NCBI RefSeq assembly: GCF_003725795.1
Contig: NZ_RBEE01000008.1
Coordinates: 1-64,000 of the forward strand
DNA: 64,000 bases
Origin: Pedobacter jejuensis
Lineage (GTDB): Bacteria; Bacteroidota; Bacteroidia; Sphingobacteriales; Sphingobacteriaceae
Reading direction: 5' to 3'
In this document: positions 32,702 to 42,818 of the stretch, one piece after another
How positions within the stretch are numbered: position 1 is the first letter of the stretch
How the letters are laid out: every line of letters begins with the position of its first letter
Notes under the pieces: generated by a model
What the model saw: the letters and a program-made list of their open reading frames with translations, nothing else
The model's database searches: none
What the model was told of the DNA's origin: nothing
Position numbers and translations under genes: made by a program

Positions 32702-35700
32702 TTACGCTTGTACTGTTGTATCTGTATTTCTAATTTTTGTCATATATCCGATACCTGGTTTCACGTTGATTTCTTCTAATACGTAATAAATACGCTCAGA
32801 ACGTAAAGCTTTTGAAACTTCAGAATTAGGATCATTAGCATCACCAAATATGATTGCATTTGCTGAACATGCTTCCTGACAAGCCATTTTAATATCGCCA
32901 TCTTTTAATGGACGTTTCTCAATTTTAGCTTTCAATTTACCTGCTTGTATTCTCTGGATACACATAGAGCATTTTTCCATAACACCACGTGAACGTGTAG
33001 TTACATCAGGATTTAAAACCAATTGAGTAAACTCGTTATTTAAATAGTTATCGAAACGAGAATCGTTCCAGTAGTTAAACCAGTTAAAACGACGAACTTT
33101 ATATGGACAGTTATTTGCACAGTAACGAGTACCTACACAACGGTTATAAGCCATGTGGTTTAATCCGTCTGATGAGTGTACTGTTGCCAATACAGGGCAA
33201 ACAGTTTCACACGGAGCATGATCACAGTGCTGGCATAACATTGGCTGGTGAACAACAGAAACGTTATCTAAATCTTCCAATTTATCAATTTCTTTTTCTC
33301 TTGTTACATCACCTGTTGGTGTTTCATAGCTATAGTAACGGTCGATACGAATCCAGTGCATTTCACGACGACGGCGAACCTCATCACGACCTACAACAGG
33401 AATGTTATTTTCTACGTTACAAGCCACGATACAAGAACCACAACCTGTACAAGCATTTAAATCAATAGCCATAACCCAGCTATTGCCTGGTTGCTCGTAT
33501 TTATCCCAAAGGTCATAATTTTTATGCCCTTCTTCACTTTTACCTGTACCTGCTGCTGGGTTTTTTAAGTATTCTTTAAAGGTAGCTTCACGAATTACAT
33601 TACGACCTTCAAATGAATGGTGCGTTTGTGTTTGCGCCAATTCGTAAGTTCCACCAGTTGGCGTAATGGTTACGGTTGTAGCATATTGCATTGTTCCGTT
33701 TACAAAAGAAACGAAAGGGAAAGCATTTTTACCAACATCATTACCAGCTTTACCAACTTTAGTACGGCCATAACCTAAAGCAATAGATGCTGTACCTTGA
33801 GCTTGACCTGGTTGGATAAGAACAGGCAAATCGATTGAATATCCATTGCTTCCTTTAACAGTTACAACATCAAATTCACTAATTTTTAATGTTTCTGCAT
33901 ATTTAGGTGCAATTGCAACAAAGTTATCCCAGGTTACTTTCGAGACAGGATCTGGTAATTCTTGCAAGAATGCATTGTTAGCATTTTTACCATCACGCAT
34001 TGGAACGCTTTCATAAACTTGCAATTGTACATCCTTTGCTAATGCTTTGCTGCTATTAACAATTGAAGTAGCAACTGCTGCTAATGAAAGGCTAAATGAA
34101 TACGTACCTGCTGGTTTTGCAGCAGCTGTAACAACACCTTTTTCTAAAACATCATTCCATTTTAGTCCAAGGGCAGGAAGCATTTGAGTTTCCCAATTGC
34201 TACGTACAAACTGATAGTAATCTTTAACCGGAGCATCAGCCCAAATTAACAAACTTTCCTCTGCCTGACGGCTATTGAAAACAGGATTGATGGTTGGCTG
34301 AACGATAGAATAATATCCTTCGTATGCATGAGCATCGCCCCACGATTCTAAATAGTTATGATTAATGGCAATTGCATCACATAATGACGCAGTTTCATCA
34401 GCTCTGTCTGCAAAAGATATTTTAGCAGGAACTTTCGAAAGTGAATCAGCGAATTTTTTGTTATCAATAAAATCGTAAGCAGGGTTGCTATTTAAAAACA
34501 TTACTGCTCCAACCTCTCCACGACCCATTTCTGCGACCAAACCGTTAAATTCCGCATCGTTACCAGCGTATAAGTAACAAGGATTATCCAAATCTATAGT
34601 TGTTCCGTAGCTACCAATCGCAGCATTTATTGCATTAACTAAAATTTGCGTAGAAACATCGTTAGAACCACAAACTACCAAAGATTTACCTTTAGCTTGT
34701 ATCAATTCTTTTGCAGCCAGTTTAATTACCTTATCTACAGTAGCATTATTTGGCAAAGTTCCACCAGGTAAAGACTGACCGGTAATTGCATTATATAAAG
34801 CGATTAAAGCAGGACCTTCTTCCGATAACTTAATTGGAATACGGGTATCTGCATTAGTACCTGTTAAGCTCATTCCACTTTCAATCTGAATGTGGCGGCT
34901 CATTTTTTTATTTTCTAATGATTTATAGTTACGGTTAGCAGTGTATTGAGCAGTAAACTCTTCACCACTAATCCAGGTTCCTAAGAAATCGGCACCAAAA
35001 CTTACTATTAAATCAGCTTTATCGAAATTGTATTTTGGCAAAACTGCTTTACCAAAACTATTTTGATTTGCTTGAATGATACCAGTATAAGAAACTGCAT
35101 CATACTGAACCAATTTAGCAGCAGGATATTTTGCTACAAATTGAGCAATTACTGCATTAGTAGATGGACTATTTACTGTTGAAGCAACCAAGCGTATTTT
35201 CTTTCCAGAAACTTGTGCTTTAGCCAGTTCTGATTTAACATAAGTATCAACCTCTGCCCATGTTGCTTCTTTTGATTTAAGAACTGGTGCTTTTAATTTT
35301 GATACATCATATAAATCTAAAACAGAAGCCTGTGCTCTTGCATCCGTTCCACGGAAGTATGCACCTGCATTTGGGTTTGGTTCAATTTTAATTGGCCTAC
35401 CCTCTCTGGTTTTAACTAAAATACTTTGGCCATTAAAGCTAGAAGTATAATAGTTAGGAATACCAGGTGTAACCTCTTCAGGTTTTACCAGGTAAGGTAT
35501 TGATTTTTTTAAAGGTGTACTTTGACATGCAGCTAAAGTTACAGCACCTAAACCAAAACCTAACGCCTTTAAAAAGTCGCGGCGTGGGGTAACGGTACTT
35601 AACCCTGCTTCATTTAAAACATCTTCTATTGGAAGTGGCTCGGCGAATTCGTTTTTGTTATTTTTAACAAAATCGGGTGTATTGTTATACTCCTCTAAGC

Positions 35701-35728
35701 CTTTCCAGTATTTTTTATTGCTTTCCAT
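32702..35728 (-). CDS. actB: Alternative complex III molybdopterin-like/iron-sulfur subunit ActB
   Basis: This 1008-aa fusion has a Tat signal (RRDFLK at residues 49-54) with a lipobox ending at Cys68. A molybdopterin-oxidoreductase-like domain without obvious Mo ligands follows. The C-terminal ferredoxin-like domain has four Cys clusters: [35 protein letters not shown] and CSMCIQ...ACQEAC. It carries the Fe-S clusters of ACIII on the periplasmic face. Its length and order match ActB of Bacteroidota. Confidence 0.95.
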   Translation of the reverse strand: MESNKKYWKGLEEYNNTPDFVKNNKNEFAEPLPIEDVLNEAGLSTVTPRRDFLKALGFGLGAVTLAACQSTPLKKSIPYLVKPEEVTPGIPNYYTSSFNGQSILVKTREGRPIKIEPNPNAGAYFRGTDARAQASVLDLYDVSKLKAPVLKSKEATWAEVDTYVKSELAKAQVSGKKIRLVASTVNSPSTNAVIAQFVAKYPAAKLVQYDAVSYTGIIQANQNSFGKAVLPKYNFDKADLIVSFGADFLGTWISGEEFTAQYTANRNYKSLENKKMSRHIQIESGMSLTGTNADTRIPIKLSEEGPALIALYNAITGQSLPGGTLPNNATVDKVIKLAAKELIQAKGKSLVVCGSNDVSTQILVNAINAAIGSYGTTIDLDNPCYLYAGNDAEFNGLVAEMGRGEVGAVMFLNSNPAYDFIDNKKFADSLSKVPAKISFADRADETASLCDAIAINHNYLESWGDAHAYEGYYSIVQPTINPVFNSRQAEESLLIWADAPVKDYYQFVRSNWETQMLPALGLKWNDVLEKGVVTAAAKPAGTYSFSLSLAAVATSIVNSSKALAKDVQLQVYESVPMRDGKNANNAFLQELPDPVSKVTWDNFVAIAPKYAETLKISEFDVVTVKGSNGYSIDLPVLIQPGQAQGTASIALGYGRTKVGKAGNDVGKNAFPFVSFVNGTMQYATTVTITPTGGTYELAQTQTHHSFEGRNVIREATFKEYLKNPAAGTGKSEEGHKNYDLWDKYEQPGNSWVMAIDLNACTGCGSCIVACNVENNIPVVGRDEVRRRREMHWIRIDRYYSYETPTGDVTREKEIDKLEDLDNVSVVHQPMLCQHCDHAPCETVCPVLATVHSSDGLNHMAYNRCVGTRYCANNCPYKVRRFNWFNYWNDSRFDNYLNNEFTQLVLNPDVTTRSRGVMEKCSMCIQRIQAGKLKAKIEKRPLKDGDIKMACQEACSANAIIFGDANDPNSEVSKALRSERIYYVLEEINVKPGIGYMTKIRNTDTTVQA

Positions 35729-35777
35729 TTAAGCTATATTACTGTTTATCGAACGTTCTTACTAAAACTCTAATCTA

Positions 35778-37082
35778 TTAATAGTGGCACTTACCACACT
35801 CTAAACCACCCAATAAAGCTGGTGTAATTTTCTCGCCTTTTTTAATTTTCTCATGCGCTTCAATAACTTTAGCGTAGAAAGCATTATTTTTCTGACCAGA
35901 AATATCTGTTTCTTTATGGCAATTGATACACCATTTCATGGTTAATGGAGAATATTGATAAATCTCTTCCATTGTATTAACCGGACCATGACAAGCGAAA
36001 CATACAGGCTCATTTGGTTGTAGTCCTTTTGCTTTACGAATTGCATCAGCTCCAACAACAACGTGTTGCGAGTGGTTGAAGTAAGCAAAATCAGGAAGGT
36101 TGTGTACACGTACCCACTCCATTGGTTTTTCTTTGCTCTTGTCGTATTTTTGAGTTTCAGGATCGTAACCTAAAGCATTGTAAATTTTCTTAATCTCTGG
36201 AGAAATCTCACCTTCATAATTATCTCTTGCCTGAACAGCTTTGTGACAGTTCATACAAACATTTAATGATGGAATTGTTGAGTTTTTTGATTTAAATGCT
36301 CCATTGTGACAATATTGACAATCAATTTGATTGATACCAGCATGCAACTCGTGAGAGAACTTAATCGGCTGAACTGGCTGATAACCTGTGTGAACACCAG
36401 TGTTCCACATTCCCATCCATCCCCAAGAACCTAATGCAATGATTAAACATAAAATGAAGAACATAACAAACTTCTTGTTCTTGAACATTTTACGAACACC
36501 AACTTTCAAAGGCACATCTTCTTCTGTTTCGATGCCTTGTTTTTGTAAAATTAATCGTTCCAACAATTTAGAAGCACGACCTAAAATTACTAAGATTACA
36601 ACAGCAACTACTACGATAGCAACAATACCAGCAATTGATAAACCAGATACATCGCCATTATCGACAGCTTGAGTTCCACCAGCACCAGCAACGCCAGCTT
36701 TTGGTTTTGGCTCTCCTTCTTTAATGTAAGCTAAAATGTCTTTAACTTTAGTCTCATCCAATTCAGGAAAAGAAGTCATCGCAACTTTACCATTCTCATT
36801 ATAAAGTTTAACAGCTTCAGGATCGCCTGATGCAATTAAACCTTGTGAGTTTGGAATCCATTTTAACAGGAATGCTTCTGAGTGACGATCGCTAACACCC
36901 GTTAACGCCGGACCAACCATTTTTTGATCTAACGCATGGCAAGATGTACACTTCGCCTTGAATAGTGTTCTACCAGCTGCAGCATCTTGAGCACTAACGG
37001 TAGAAACCGCTATTGCAGAAATAGCTGTAAACAGTAATAACGACTTCCAAACATTTTTTAAAATCATCGAGATATCTCTCAT
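35778..37082 (-). CDS. actA: Alternative complex III multiheme cytochrome c ActA, with extra N-terminal monoheme domain
   Basis: This protein of about 434 aa has an N-terminal signal ending SAQ and a monoheme cytochrome c domain (CTSCH at residues 45-49). A transmembrane helix follows (SIAGIVAIVVVAVVILVIL), then a second helix. The pentaheme region has CQYCH, CMNCH, CFACH, CINCH and CGKCH. That gives six heme sites in one chain, against five in the core ActA. The ATG at 37082 is chosen over an upstream GTG. It is the first gene of the act-cta block. Confidence 0.92.
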   Translation of the reverse strand: MRDISMILKNVWKSLLLFTAISAIAVSTVSAQDAAAGRTLFKAKCTSCHALDQKMVGPALTGVSDRHSEAFLLKWIPNSQGLIASGDPEAVKLYNENGKVAMTSFPELDETKVKDILAYIKEGEPKPKAGVAGAGGTQAVDNGDVSGLSIAGIVAIVVVAVVILVILGRASKLLERLILQKQGIETEEDVPLKVGVRKMFKNKKFVMFFILCLIIALGSWGWMGMWNTGVHTGYQPVQPIKFSHELHAGINQIDCQYCHNGAFKSKNSTIPSLNVCMNCHKAVQARDNYEGEISPEIKKIYNALGYDPETQKYDKSKEKPMEWVRVHNLPDFAYFNHSQHVVVGADAIRKAKGLQPNEPVCFACHGPVNTMEEIYQYSPLTMKWCINCHKETDISGQKNNAFYAKVIEAHEKIKKGEKITPALLGGLECGKCHY

Positions 37083-37163
37083 AATGAACACTTTATACTT
37101 ATTTAATTTACTTTTTGTTGTGAAATTGATGCTAAGACTGATATATCTCCATCAAAACTTGAA

Positions 37164-37171
37164 CAAAAGTA
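37164..37171 (-). promoter_or_regulatory. Candidate Bacteroidota -7 element of the act operon
   Basis: TACTTTTG on the minus strand matches TAnnTTTG exactly and lies about 80 bp before the actA ATG. A clear TTG -33 box at the right distance is not seen. Confidence 0.35.
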
Positions 37172-37268
37172 TAACTTATTAGGAAATCCCATGACATAAT
37201 ACTGACCTCAAATACAATTTATAATCATTCTAAACAAATGCCGATTCAGCTCATTCAGTCAACTAAAA

Positions 37269-37322
37269 TGCCCATTTTCGATTTTATCTCCAATGGGCAT
37301 GCATAAAACCATTTGGTTTTAT
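37269..37322 (-). terminator. Hairpins downstream of the deoxyhypusine synthase-like gene
   Basis: An 8-bp stem ATAAAACC / GGTTTTAT (37303-37322, 4-nt loop) is followed by a second stem GCCCATT / AATGGGC (37269-37298) with an A/T-rich tail on the minus strand. Together they probably end the minus-strand gene upstream of the act promoter. Confidence 0.5.
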
Positions 37323-37334
37323 AATATTTTATTT

Positions 37335-38315
37335 TTACTGCTTTAAAATCCAGGCAAACATTAAAGGTGCAACGATAGTCGCATCGCTTTCAACAATAAA
37401 TTTTGGTGTATGAATATCTAATTTACCCCAAGTGATTTTTTCGTTCGGTACTGCACCAGAATATGAACCGTATGATGTTGTTGAATCTGAAATCTGACAG
37501 AAATAGCTCCAGAAAGGAATATTCGGCATTTCCATATCCTGATAAAGCATTGGCACAACGCATATTGGGAAATCACCAGCAATACCACCACCTATCTGAA
37601 AGAAACCAATTCCTTTACCTTCGCTATTGGCAATGTACCAATCGGCCAACCAACCCATATATTCGATACCACTTTTCATAGTAGTAGCATTCATTTCCTT
37701 TTTCATTACATAAGAAGCGAAGATATTACCCATTGTAGAATCTTCCCATCCTGGAACCACAATTGGCAAATTCTTTTCAGCCGCGGCCAACATCCACGAA
37801 TTTTTTGGATCAATTTCATAGTATTGTTCCAAATCGCCGCTTAGAAGCATTTTGTACATAAACTCATGCGGGAAATATCGCTCACCAGCATCGTTTGCAT
37901 CTTTCCATATTTTATGAATATGTTTTTGCAACCGGCGAAATGCTTCCTCTTCGGGAATGCACGTATCAGTAACACGGTTGTAGTGGTTTTCTAACAAATC
38001 CCACTCATCCTGTGGACTTAAATCTCTATAATTTGGAACGCGTTTATAATGAGAATGCGCAACCAGATTCATGATATCTTCTTCAAGATTGGCTCCTGTA
38101 CACGATATAATCGCAACCTTATCCTGACGAATCATTTCTGCAAGCGAGATTCCTAACTCTGCCGTACTCATTGCACCTGCTAAAGTAATCATCATTTTGC
38201 CACCTTCATCCAAATGCGTTTCATATCCTTTAGCTGCATCCATCATAGCCGCAGCATTAAAATGGAGATAATTACGCTCCATAAATTGAGATATTGGTCC
38301 TCTTGTGTTGCTCAT
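37335..38315 (-). CDS. Deoxyhypusine synthase family protein
   Basis: This 326-aa protein of the deoxyhypusine synthase fold (NAD- and spermidine-dependent) carries LAGAMSTAELG, ISCTGANLEEDIMNL and SDSTTSYGSYSGAVPNEKITWGKL. The WGK lysine (about residue 298) corresponds to the catalytic Lys of the eukaryotic enzyme. Bacteria lack eIF5A, so the substrate is probably not that protein; polyamine chemistry such as homospermidine formation is a possible alternative. The ATG at 38315 (MSNTRGPISQFME) is chosen because the longer frame has a non-conserved extension. Confidence 0.88.
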   Translation of the reverse strand: MSNTRGPISQFMERNYLHFNAAAMMDAAKGYETHLDEGGKMMITLAGAMSTAELGISLAEMIRQDKVAIISCTGANLEEDIMNLVAHSHYKRVPNYRDLSPQDEWDLLENHYNRVTDTCIPEEEAFRRLQKHIHKIWKDANDAGERYFPHEFMYKMLLSGDLEQYYEIDPKNSWMLAAAEKNLPIVVPGWEDSTMGNIFASYVMKKEMNATTMKSGIEYMGWLADWYIANSEGKGIGFFQIGGGIAGDFPICVVPMLYQDMEMPNIPFWSYFCQISDSTTSYGSYSGAVPNEKITWGKLDIHTPKFIVESDATIVAPLMFAWILKQ

Positions 38316-38451
38316 TTTTTTATCTATTTGGCGCAAAAATAGATAAACAAACTTCAATTCGCAATAAACTGTTTAAGCTTAATAGGTTCAATATTCAAAT
38401 TCAAACATTTTACAGACTCTTGGTATGCTGTAAATTTCTTTTCTTTGCAAA

Positions 38452-39582
38452 ATGAAAAAACTGGGGCTTTTACTTTCCTTATTCGCAATTTCTTTTTCAG
38501 GAATGGCACAAATGAAATTGATAACAAAAATGCTTTCAAATGAAAAAGATACGACCAGAAAAGCCAGTTTTTTACCCATTCCATCATTCGGCTATTCTCA
38601 AGAAACAGGACTTGAATTTGGTGTGGGTGCCATTTACTCTTACTACACCGATAGAATTGACACGATAACTAGAAGCTCAAATTTTTCGCTAAACGCAACT
38701 TATTCAACAAAAAAAACATATAATATTTCTTTAAAAGGTGATGCATGGTCGCCGGGCAATAAATATCATTTTATTGGCGATGTTCGTTTTAAGCGCATGC
38801 CTTTTAACTTCTATGGCCTAGGAAATAACACCCAAAAAACAGATGAAGACAAATTAGTAATGAACCAAATAAAAGCACTTTTCGATGTTGAAAAAACTTT
38901 CTTAAAAAACGCTTATACCGGTATTTCATTGGGTTTTGAAAACTATAAATTTACAGATGAGGTTAGCGGAGGAATTTTTAGCAATAATCCTGCAGTTTTA
39001 GATAGAGATGGAGGTTCTGTGATTTATGCCGGAGTTAGTCAAAGTTACGATACCCGGAATTCCAATAATTATCCATCAAAAGGCTTTTTTGGCCGTGTTA
39101 CCTATCAATTTGCACCTCATTTTTTTGGTGGTGATAATTTTACCGGAAGCCAGATTAAACTCGACATAAGAAACTTCTGGCCAATAAGTAAAAAATTAAT
39201 TGTAGGTGCTCAAGGCATTTATTACACCATCCAGGGCACAAATACGCCATTTTACTTGTTGCAGCAATTGGGCAATGACCAAATTATGCGTGGATATTAT
39301 GGTGGTCGCTATCGTGATGAAAATCTTCTTGCATCACAAGTTGAGTTGCGTTATCGCTTTATGAACCGATTTGGAATTGTTGCCTTCGCAGGGGTGGGCA
39401 AAGTTTTCGACAATAATAATGCTAACCTGAAAAGTTTAAAGCCAAATTTTGGTGCTGGTGGCAGGTATTTCTTTGATACCGCGAAAGGTTTAAGTGTGCG
39501 TGTTGATTATGGTTTAGGTGAAAAACTAGCAAATGAAAAACGTCAAAGCGGATTTTATATAAGTTTAGCCGAGGCGTTTTAA
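38452..39582 (+). CDS. BamA/TamA-like outer membrane beta-barrel protein
   Basis: This 376-aa protein has a signal peptide ending in GMAQ and a C-terminal Omp85-type barrel (surface antigen D15). YDTRNSNNYPSKGFF is the typical D15 strand motif. The barrel proceeds through QQLGNDQIMRGYYGGRYRDENLL, the LxGxRG-like segment of the family, and ends in aromatic F. There are no obvious POTRA domains, so it is a barrel-only relative rather than BamA itself. It is divergent from the deoxyhypusine synthase-like gene, 136 bp away. Confidence 0.85.
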   Translation: MKKLGLLLSLFAISFSGMAQMKLITKMLSNEKDTTRKASFLPIPSFGYSQETGLEFGVGAIYSYYTDRIDTITRSSNFSLNATYSTKKTYNISLKGDAWSPGNKYHFIGDVRFKRMPFNFYGLGNNTQKTDEDKLVMNQIKALFDVEKTFLKNAYTGISLGFENYKFTDEVSGGIFSNNPAVLDRDGGSVIYAGVSQSYDTRNSNNYPSKGFFGRVTYQFAPHFFGGDNFTGSQIKLDIRNFWPISKKLIVGAQGIYYTIQGTNTPFYLLQQLGNDQIMRGYYGGRYRDENLLASQVELRYRFMNRFGIVAFAGVGKVFDNNNANLKSLKPNFGAGGRYFFDTAKGLSVRVDYGLGEKLANEKRQSGFYISLAEAF

Positions 39583-39642
39583 AATTTCAAATACCGTTTA
39601 AACTATAAATAGAGTTTGATGAACTGAAAAGAATATTTTTTT

Positions 39643-40237
39643 TGGAAATGAGCGTACAATTTTTCATTGGGAATAGCAGTCCTGTCATTCGCTGTAGCCC
39701 TCATTGAAAAAATTCGGGGCTGCAGCTTCTACCAGGTTTACTTTGAATGGATAGTACAACCAAAACATCCTTTAAGCTATTTAAGTTGTTTCCAACAACA
39801 TCTAACCTTTGTAACTAAACCCGATCGAAGCGAGATGCTACCGATTTTTCATCGGGAGCAGAAGCGTGAGCGGGGCTGAAAACCTCCAAACGCACAGAAC
39901 CCTAAATTTTCAAAAAATCTTTTCAGATTATTAATAAGTGATTTCAATTCTTAATGTCGCTTAAATGATTGTAAATAGAAAAGAGTAGGTATTTTTTTGG
40001 AAATTAACGTTCAGTTTCTCATCTGGAATAGCTGTCCTGCCATTCGCTGTAGCCCTCATGAAAAATTCGGGGGCTGCCGCTTCTGCCAGGTTTAGTTTGA
40101 ATGGATAGTACAACAAAAACATCCTTTAAGCTATTTAAATTCTTCCCAACGACATCCAACCTTTGTAATTAAACCCGATTGAAGCGAGATGCTACCGATT
40201 TTTCATCGGGAGCAGAAGCGTGAGCGGGGCTGAAAAC
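39643..40237 (+). repeat. Intergenic repeat units R1 and R2 (about 356-bp spacing)
   Basis: Two direct copies start with GGAAAT(G/T)A at 39643 and 39999. Each contains CATTCGCTGTAGCCCTCAT, a GGGGCTGC(A/C)GCTTCT block and ACCCGAT(C/T)GAAGCGAGATG. The palindrome CCGAT-TTTTC-ATCGG and a GCAGAAGCG-GAGCGGG block follow. R1 also has the trailing AATCT-TTT-AGATT-like hairpin. R2 is cut short after GGGGCTGAAAACATG. No protein is supported in them. Confidence 0.9.
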
Positions 40238-40368
40238 ATGAATGAAAATGCGTTATCAGCAATTTTATCTTTATCATTAATTGCACTTGCTTTGTATTGT
40301 TTATCGCTGGTTGGAAAGTGGTGAACGGAAACGCCAGTTTGTTTCTGAACATCGCTTTTATCTTTCAT
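40192..40368 (-). pseudogene. Possible gene fragment running into repeat R2
   Basis: A 58-codon frame starts MKDKSDVQKQTGVSVHHF and reads through KASAINDKDKIADNAFSF. It then enters the repeat (MFSAPLTLLLPMKNR) and stops there. The first 43 residues look like coding composition and the rest is repeat translation. This suggests a gene whose 3' part was replaced by the repeat. No family is recognised, and it could be chance. Confidence 0.3.
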
Positions 40369-40424
40369 AGTATGAAGCTAGTTTGATAATTTATTTTAAC
40401 AAATGCCAGGGATTAATTTATAAA

Positions 40425-42800
40425 CTAATTGCCTCTTCCTCGCTCCTCTTCATTTCCTACTTTTCTTTCCACCTGCTTAATTTTTTCGTTTCCAAAATTA
40501 AAACGAACACTAATTCGTATTTGGCGACTATCGTAATAATTATTGTATTCCTGGCTGATATTATTAACTATATTACTGAAAAGATATTTATTTGATTTTA
40601 AAACATCTGAAGCATTTACGGCCAGCTGAATTTTTTTATTCAACAGCAACATTTTCAATCCCAAATCCAAGTTATACTGACTCTTGTTTTTATTCAAACC
40701 TTCAATAGTTGGAAATTGATACCAAAAGCTAACATCGCACAAAATCGTTTTCGTTTGGTTAAAAATAAACTGGTTAACCGTAGACAAGTAAGCACCAAAA
40801 CCCCTTAAATTATTTAAAGTTTCCGGCAGGTTTGAATTTGAAACGTTGTAAAACACGTCGAACTGATTGATGCTTTCTAACCATTTTAACTGATTAAAAA
40901 CAACCGAATTGCTTAATTGATAATTGTAACCACTAATGACGTTTACAGGTTTTGATATTTGAATGTTTGAATTAAAAGCCACGAAATTAATATCATTATA
41001 GCCATTTGATAGTTTATTAAAAGAAACAGTAGTTGTGAAACTATTTTTATAAATGTGCGATAGTTCTATATTGTTATTGTAAGATGGTTGCAAAAATGGA
41101 TTTCCTTCTGCATAAGTATACTGATTACTATACCAGCGAAAAGGATTTAATTTTCTATAGGCCGGCCGATTAATTCTTCGACCGTAGTTTGCTGAGAATG
41201 TACTATTTTCATTAGCTCGATAAGTAAGGAAAACTGTTGGAAACAATTGGAAATAACTACTTTTATTGGCTTCATTAGTGGAGATGCCATTAATCTGTGA
41301 ATATTCTCCTCTCAAACCGGCCTGAAAATCCCATCTTCTTTTCTTTTTGCTTATGTTTATGTAAGCGGCCTGCGTATTCTCACTATAATTAAATTCATCT
41401 GTTTGTGATAAATCCTGCTGATAAAAATCGCTCTGTTTTTTATAAAACGCCAAATTACTTTCGTTCTTAATAAGACTTAGTTTTGTACCGAAAGATAAAT
41501 TAAAAGATTTATATGGTAAATCTACATCAGCCTTAATCGTAAATAAATCAATATTTTGAGCGCTTTCAGATAAATACTCTGTAAATGAATTTGGAATGAT
41601 AACGCCATCCTTCAGATAACTTGTGTTATTAAAAAATCGGTTTCTTTCATCATTATATTTAAACCAATCGCCTGTAATGGTAATTTGTTTACCTGCAGAG
41701 TCTAACGCATGCTTTATGTAAAAGTTTGCAGCGTTGGAATGTGATTTGATTTTCGCATTTGCATCAGAATTAAGAATAGAATCGATAATTCCAATAGTAT
41801 TATAAACACTCGTTTTAATGTTCTCTTCAGAATGAAATTTGGTTAAACCACCATTGTAGGATAATCCTAAAAGTGTCTTTTTTGATAATTGATAATCAGC
41901 ACCAAATTGACCGCCTGGAACTATTCTGAAATTTCTATCCTTATTTACAATATTCCAAGTTTGTGAAGGATAAAAAATATTGCTTTGCTCGAATGGAACT
42001 AATGAACCTTTACGGACATTAAAATTTGTATAAAGCGTTAGCTTATCTCTTTTGTAATTGAGACTTCCGCCAGTAGCAATGGTAGAGTAATTTGCCTGTG
42101 TAAAAGTTAAATTTACCGAACCACGAAAACCTTCTATCGTATTTTTCTTTAGCACGATATTGACTAAACCGTTGTTCCCTTGCGCATCGTATTTAGCAGG
42201 TGGATTTGTAATCAATTCTATTTTCGAAATGCTTTCAGCAGAAATAGATTTTAGGTAGTTTGATAAATCATCTTCTGATAATTGAATCAGTTTATCATTA
42301 ATCATTACGTTAACATTACCCTTCCCAACTAATGAAACTTTATTATTTAAAACCGTTATACCAGGAACTTTAGCAAGCAATTCCAATGCATCTGTACCAA
42401 TTGCTGCCGTACTAATTTCGGCATTGAAAACAGTTCGGTCTACTTTTTTCTCAATTAGTTGCTTTTTTAAATTGACTTGAACATCTTTAAGATTATATGA
42501 AAATACGTCAAGAATGGTTTTTATTGTCGTATCTCCTTGAAGGAAAATAGAAATTTCTTTACTTTTAAAGCTTACTGAAGAGAATTTAAGAACATAAGCA
42601 CCTTGCTTTAGTTCTGAAAAAAAATATTGCCCAAGGCTATCGGTTTGGGTAAAATGAGAGTTCTTTGATTTATCTTTTATTGCTACAGATACCGATTGCA
42701 ATACATTATTTTCATTATAAATGTGTCCAAAGATTTTATGTTGAGCCTTGATCTCAATTGCAATCATTAGGAATAAAAACGAGAACAAAAGTTTTTGCAT
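40425..42800 (-). CDS. TonB-dependent-receptor-like outer membrane beta-barrel protein
   Basis: This 791-aa protein has a signal peptide ending IKAQ and an N-terminal carboxypeptidase-regulatory-like Ig domain (about residues 20-105). A plug domain follows (VPGITVLNNKVSLVGKGNVNVMIND, ITNPPAKYDAQGNNGLVNIVLKK), then an OMP_b-brl_3-type barrel. No SusD partner is adjacent. It lies 18 bp downstream of the M56-amidase fusion and probably belongs to the BlaI-controlled operon. The ligand is unknown. Confidence 0.88.
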   Translation of the reverse strand: MQKLLFSFLFLMIAIEIKAQHKIFGHIYNENNVLQSVSVAIKDKSKNSHFTQTDSLGQYFFSELKQGAYVLKFSSVSFKSKEISIFLQGDTTIKTILDVFSYNLKDVQVNLKKQLIEKKVDRTVFNAEISTAAIGTDALELLAKVPGITVLNNKVSLVGKGNVNVMINDKLIQLSEDDLSNYLKSISAESISKIELITNPPAKYDAQGNNGLVNIVLKKNTIEGFRGSVNLTFTQANYSTIATGGSLNYKRDKLTLYTNFNVRKGSLVPFEQSNIFYPSQTWNIVNKDRNFRIVPGGQFGADYQLSKKTLLGLSYNGGLTKFHSEENIKTSVYNTIGIIDSILNSDANAKIKSHSNAANFYIKHALDSAGKQITITGDWFKYNDERNRFFNNTSYLKDGVIIPNSFTEYLSESAQNIDLFTIKADVDLPYKSFNLSFGTKLSLIKNESNLAFYKKQSDFYQQDLSQTDEFNYSENTQAAYINISKKKRRWDFQAGLRGEYSQINGISTNEANKSSYFQLFPTVFLTYRANENSTFSANYGRRINRPAYRKLNPFRWYSNQYTYAEGNPFLQPSYNNNIELSHIYKNSFTTTVSFNKLSNGYNDINFVAFNSNIQISKPVNVISGYNYQLSNSVVFNQLKWLESINQFDVFYNVSNSNLPETLNNLRGFGAYLSTVNQFIFNQTKTILCDVSFWYQFPTIEGLNKNKSQYNLDLGLKMLLLNKKIQLAVNASDVLKSNKYLFSNIVNNISQEYNNYYDSRQIRISVRFNFGNEKIKQVERKVGNEEERGRGN

Positions 42801-42818
42801 TCTATTTTTATTCCTAAA

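Noticed and set aside
39667..39879. Open frames of 60-76 codons inside the intergenic repeats (also at 45524-45754)
   Set aside because: They are accidental translations of the repeat DNA, are not maintained between copies and lack coding features.
40383..40595. Plus-strand open frame over the 3' end of the beta-barrel gene
   Set aside because: It is the antisense shadow of the well-supported minus-strand gene.
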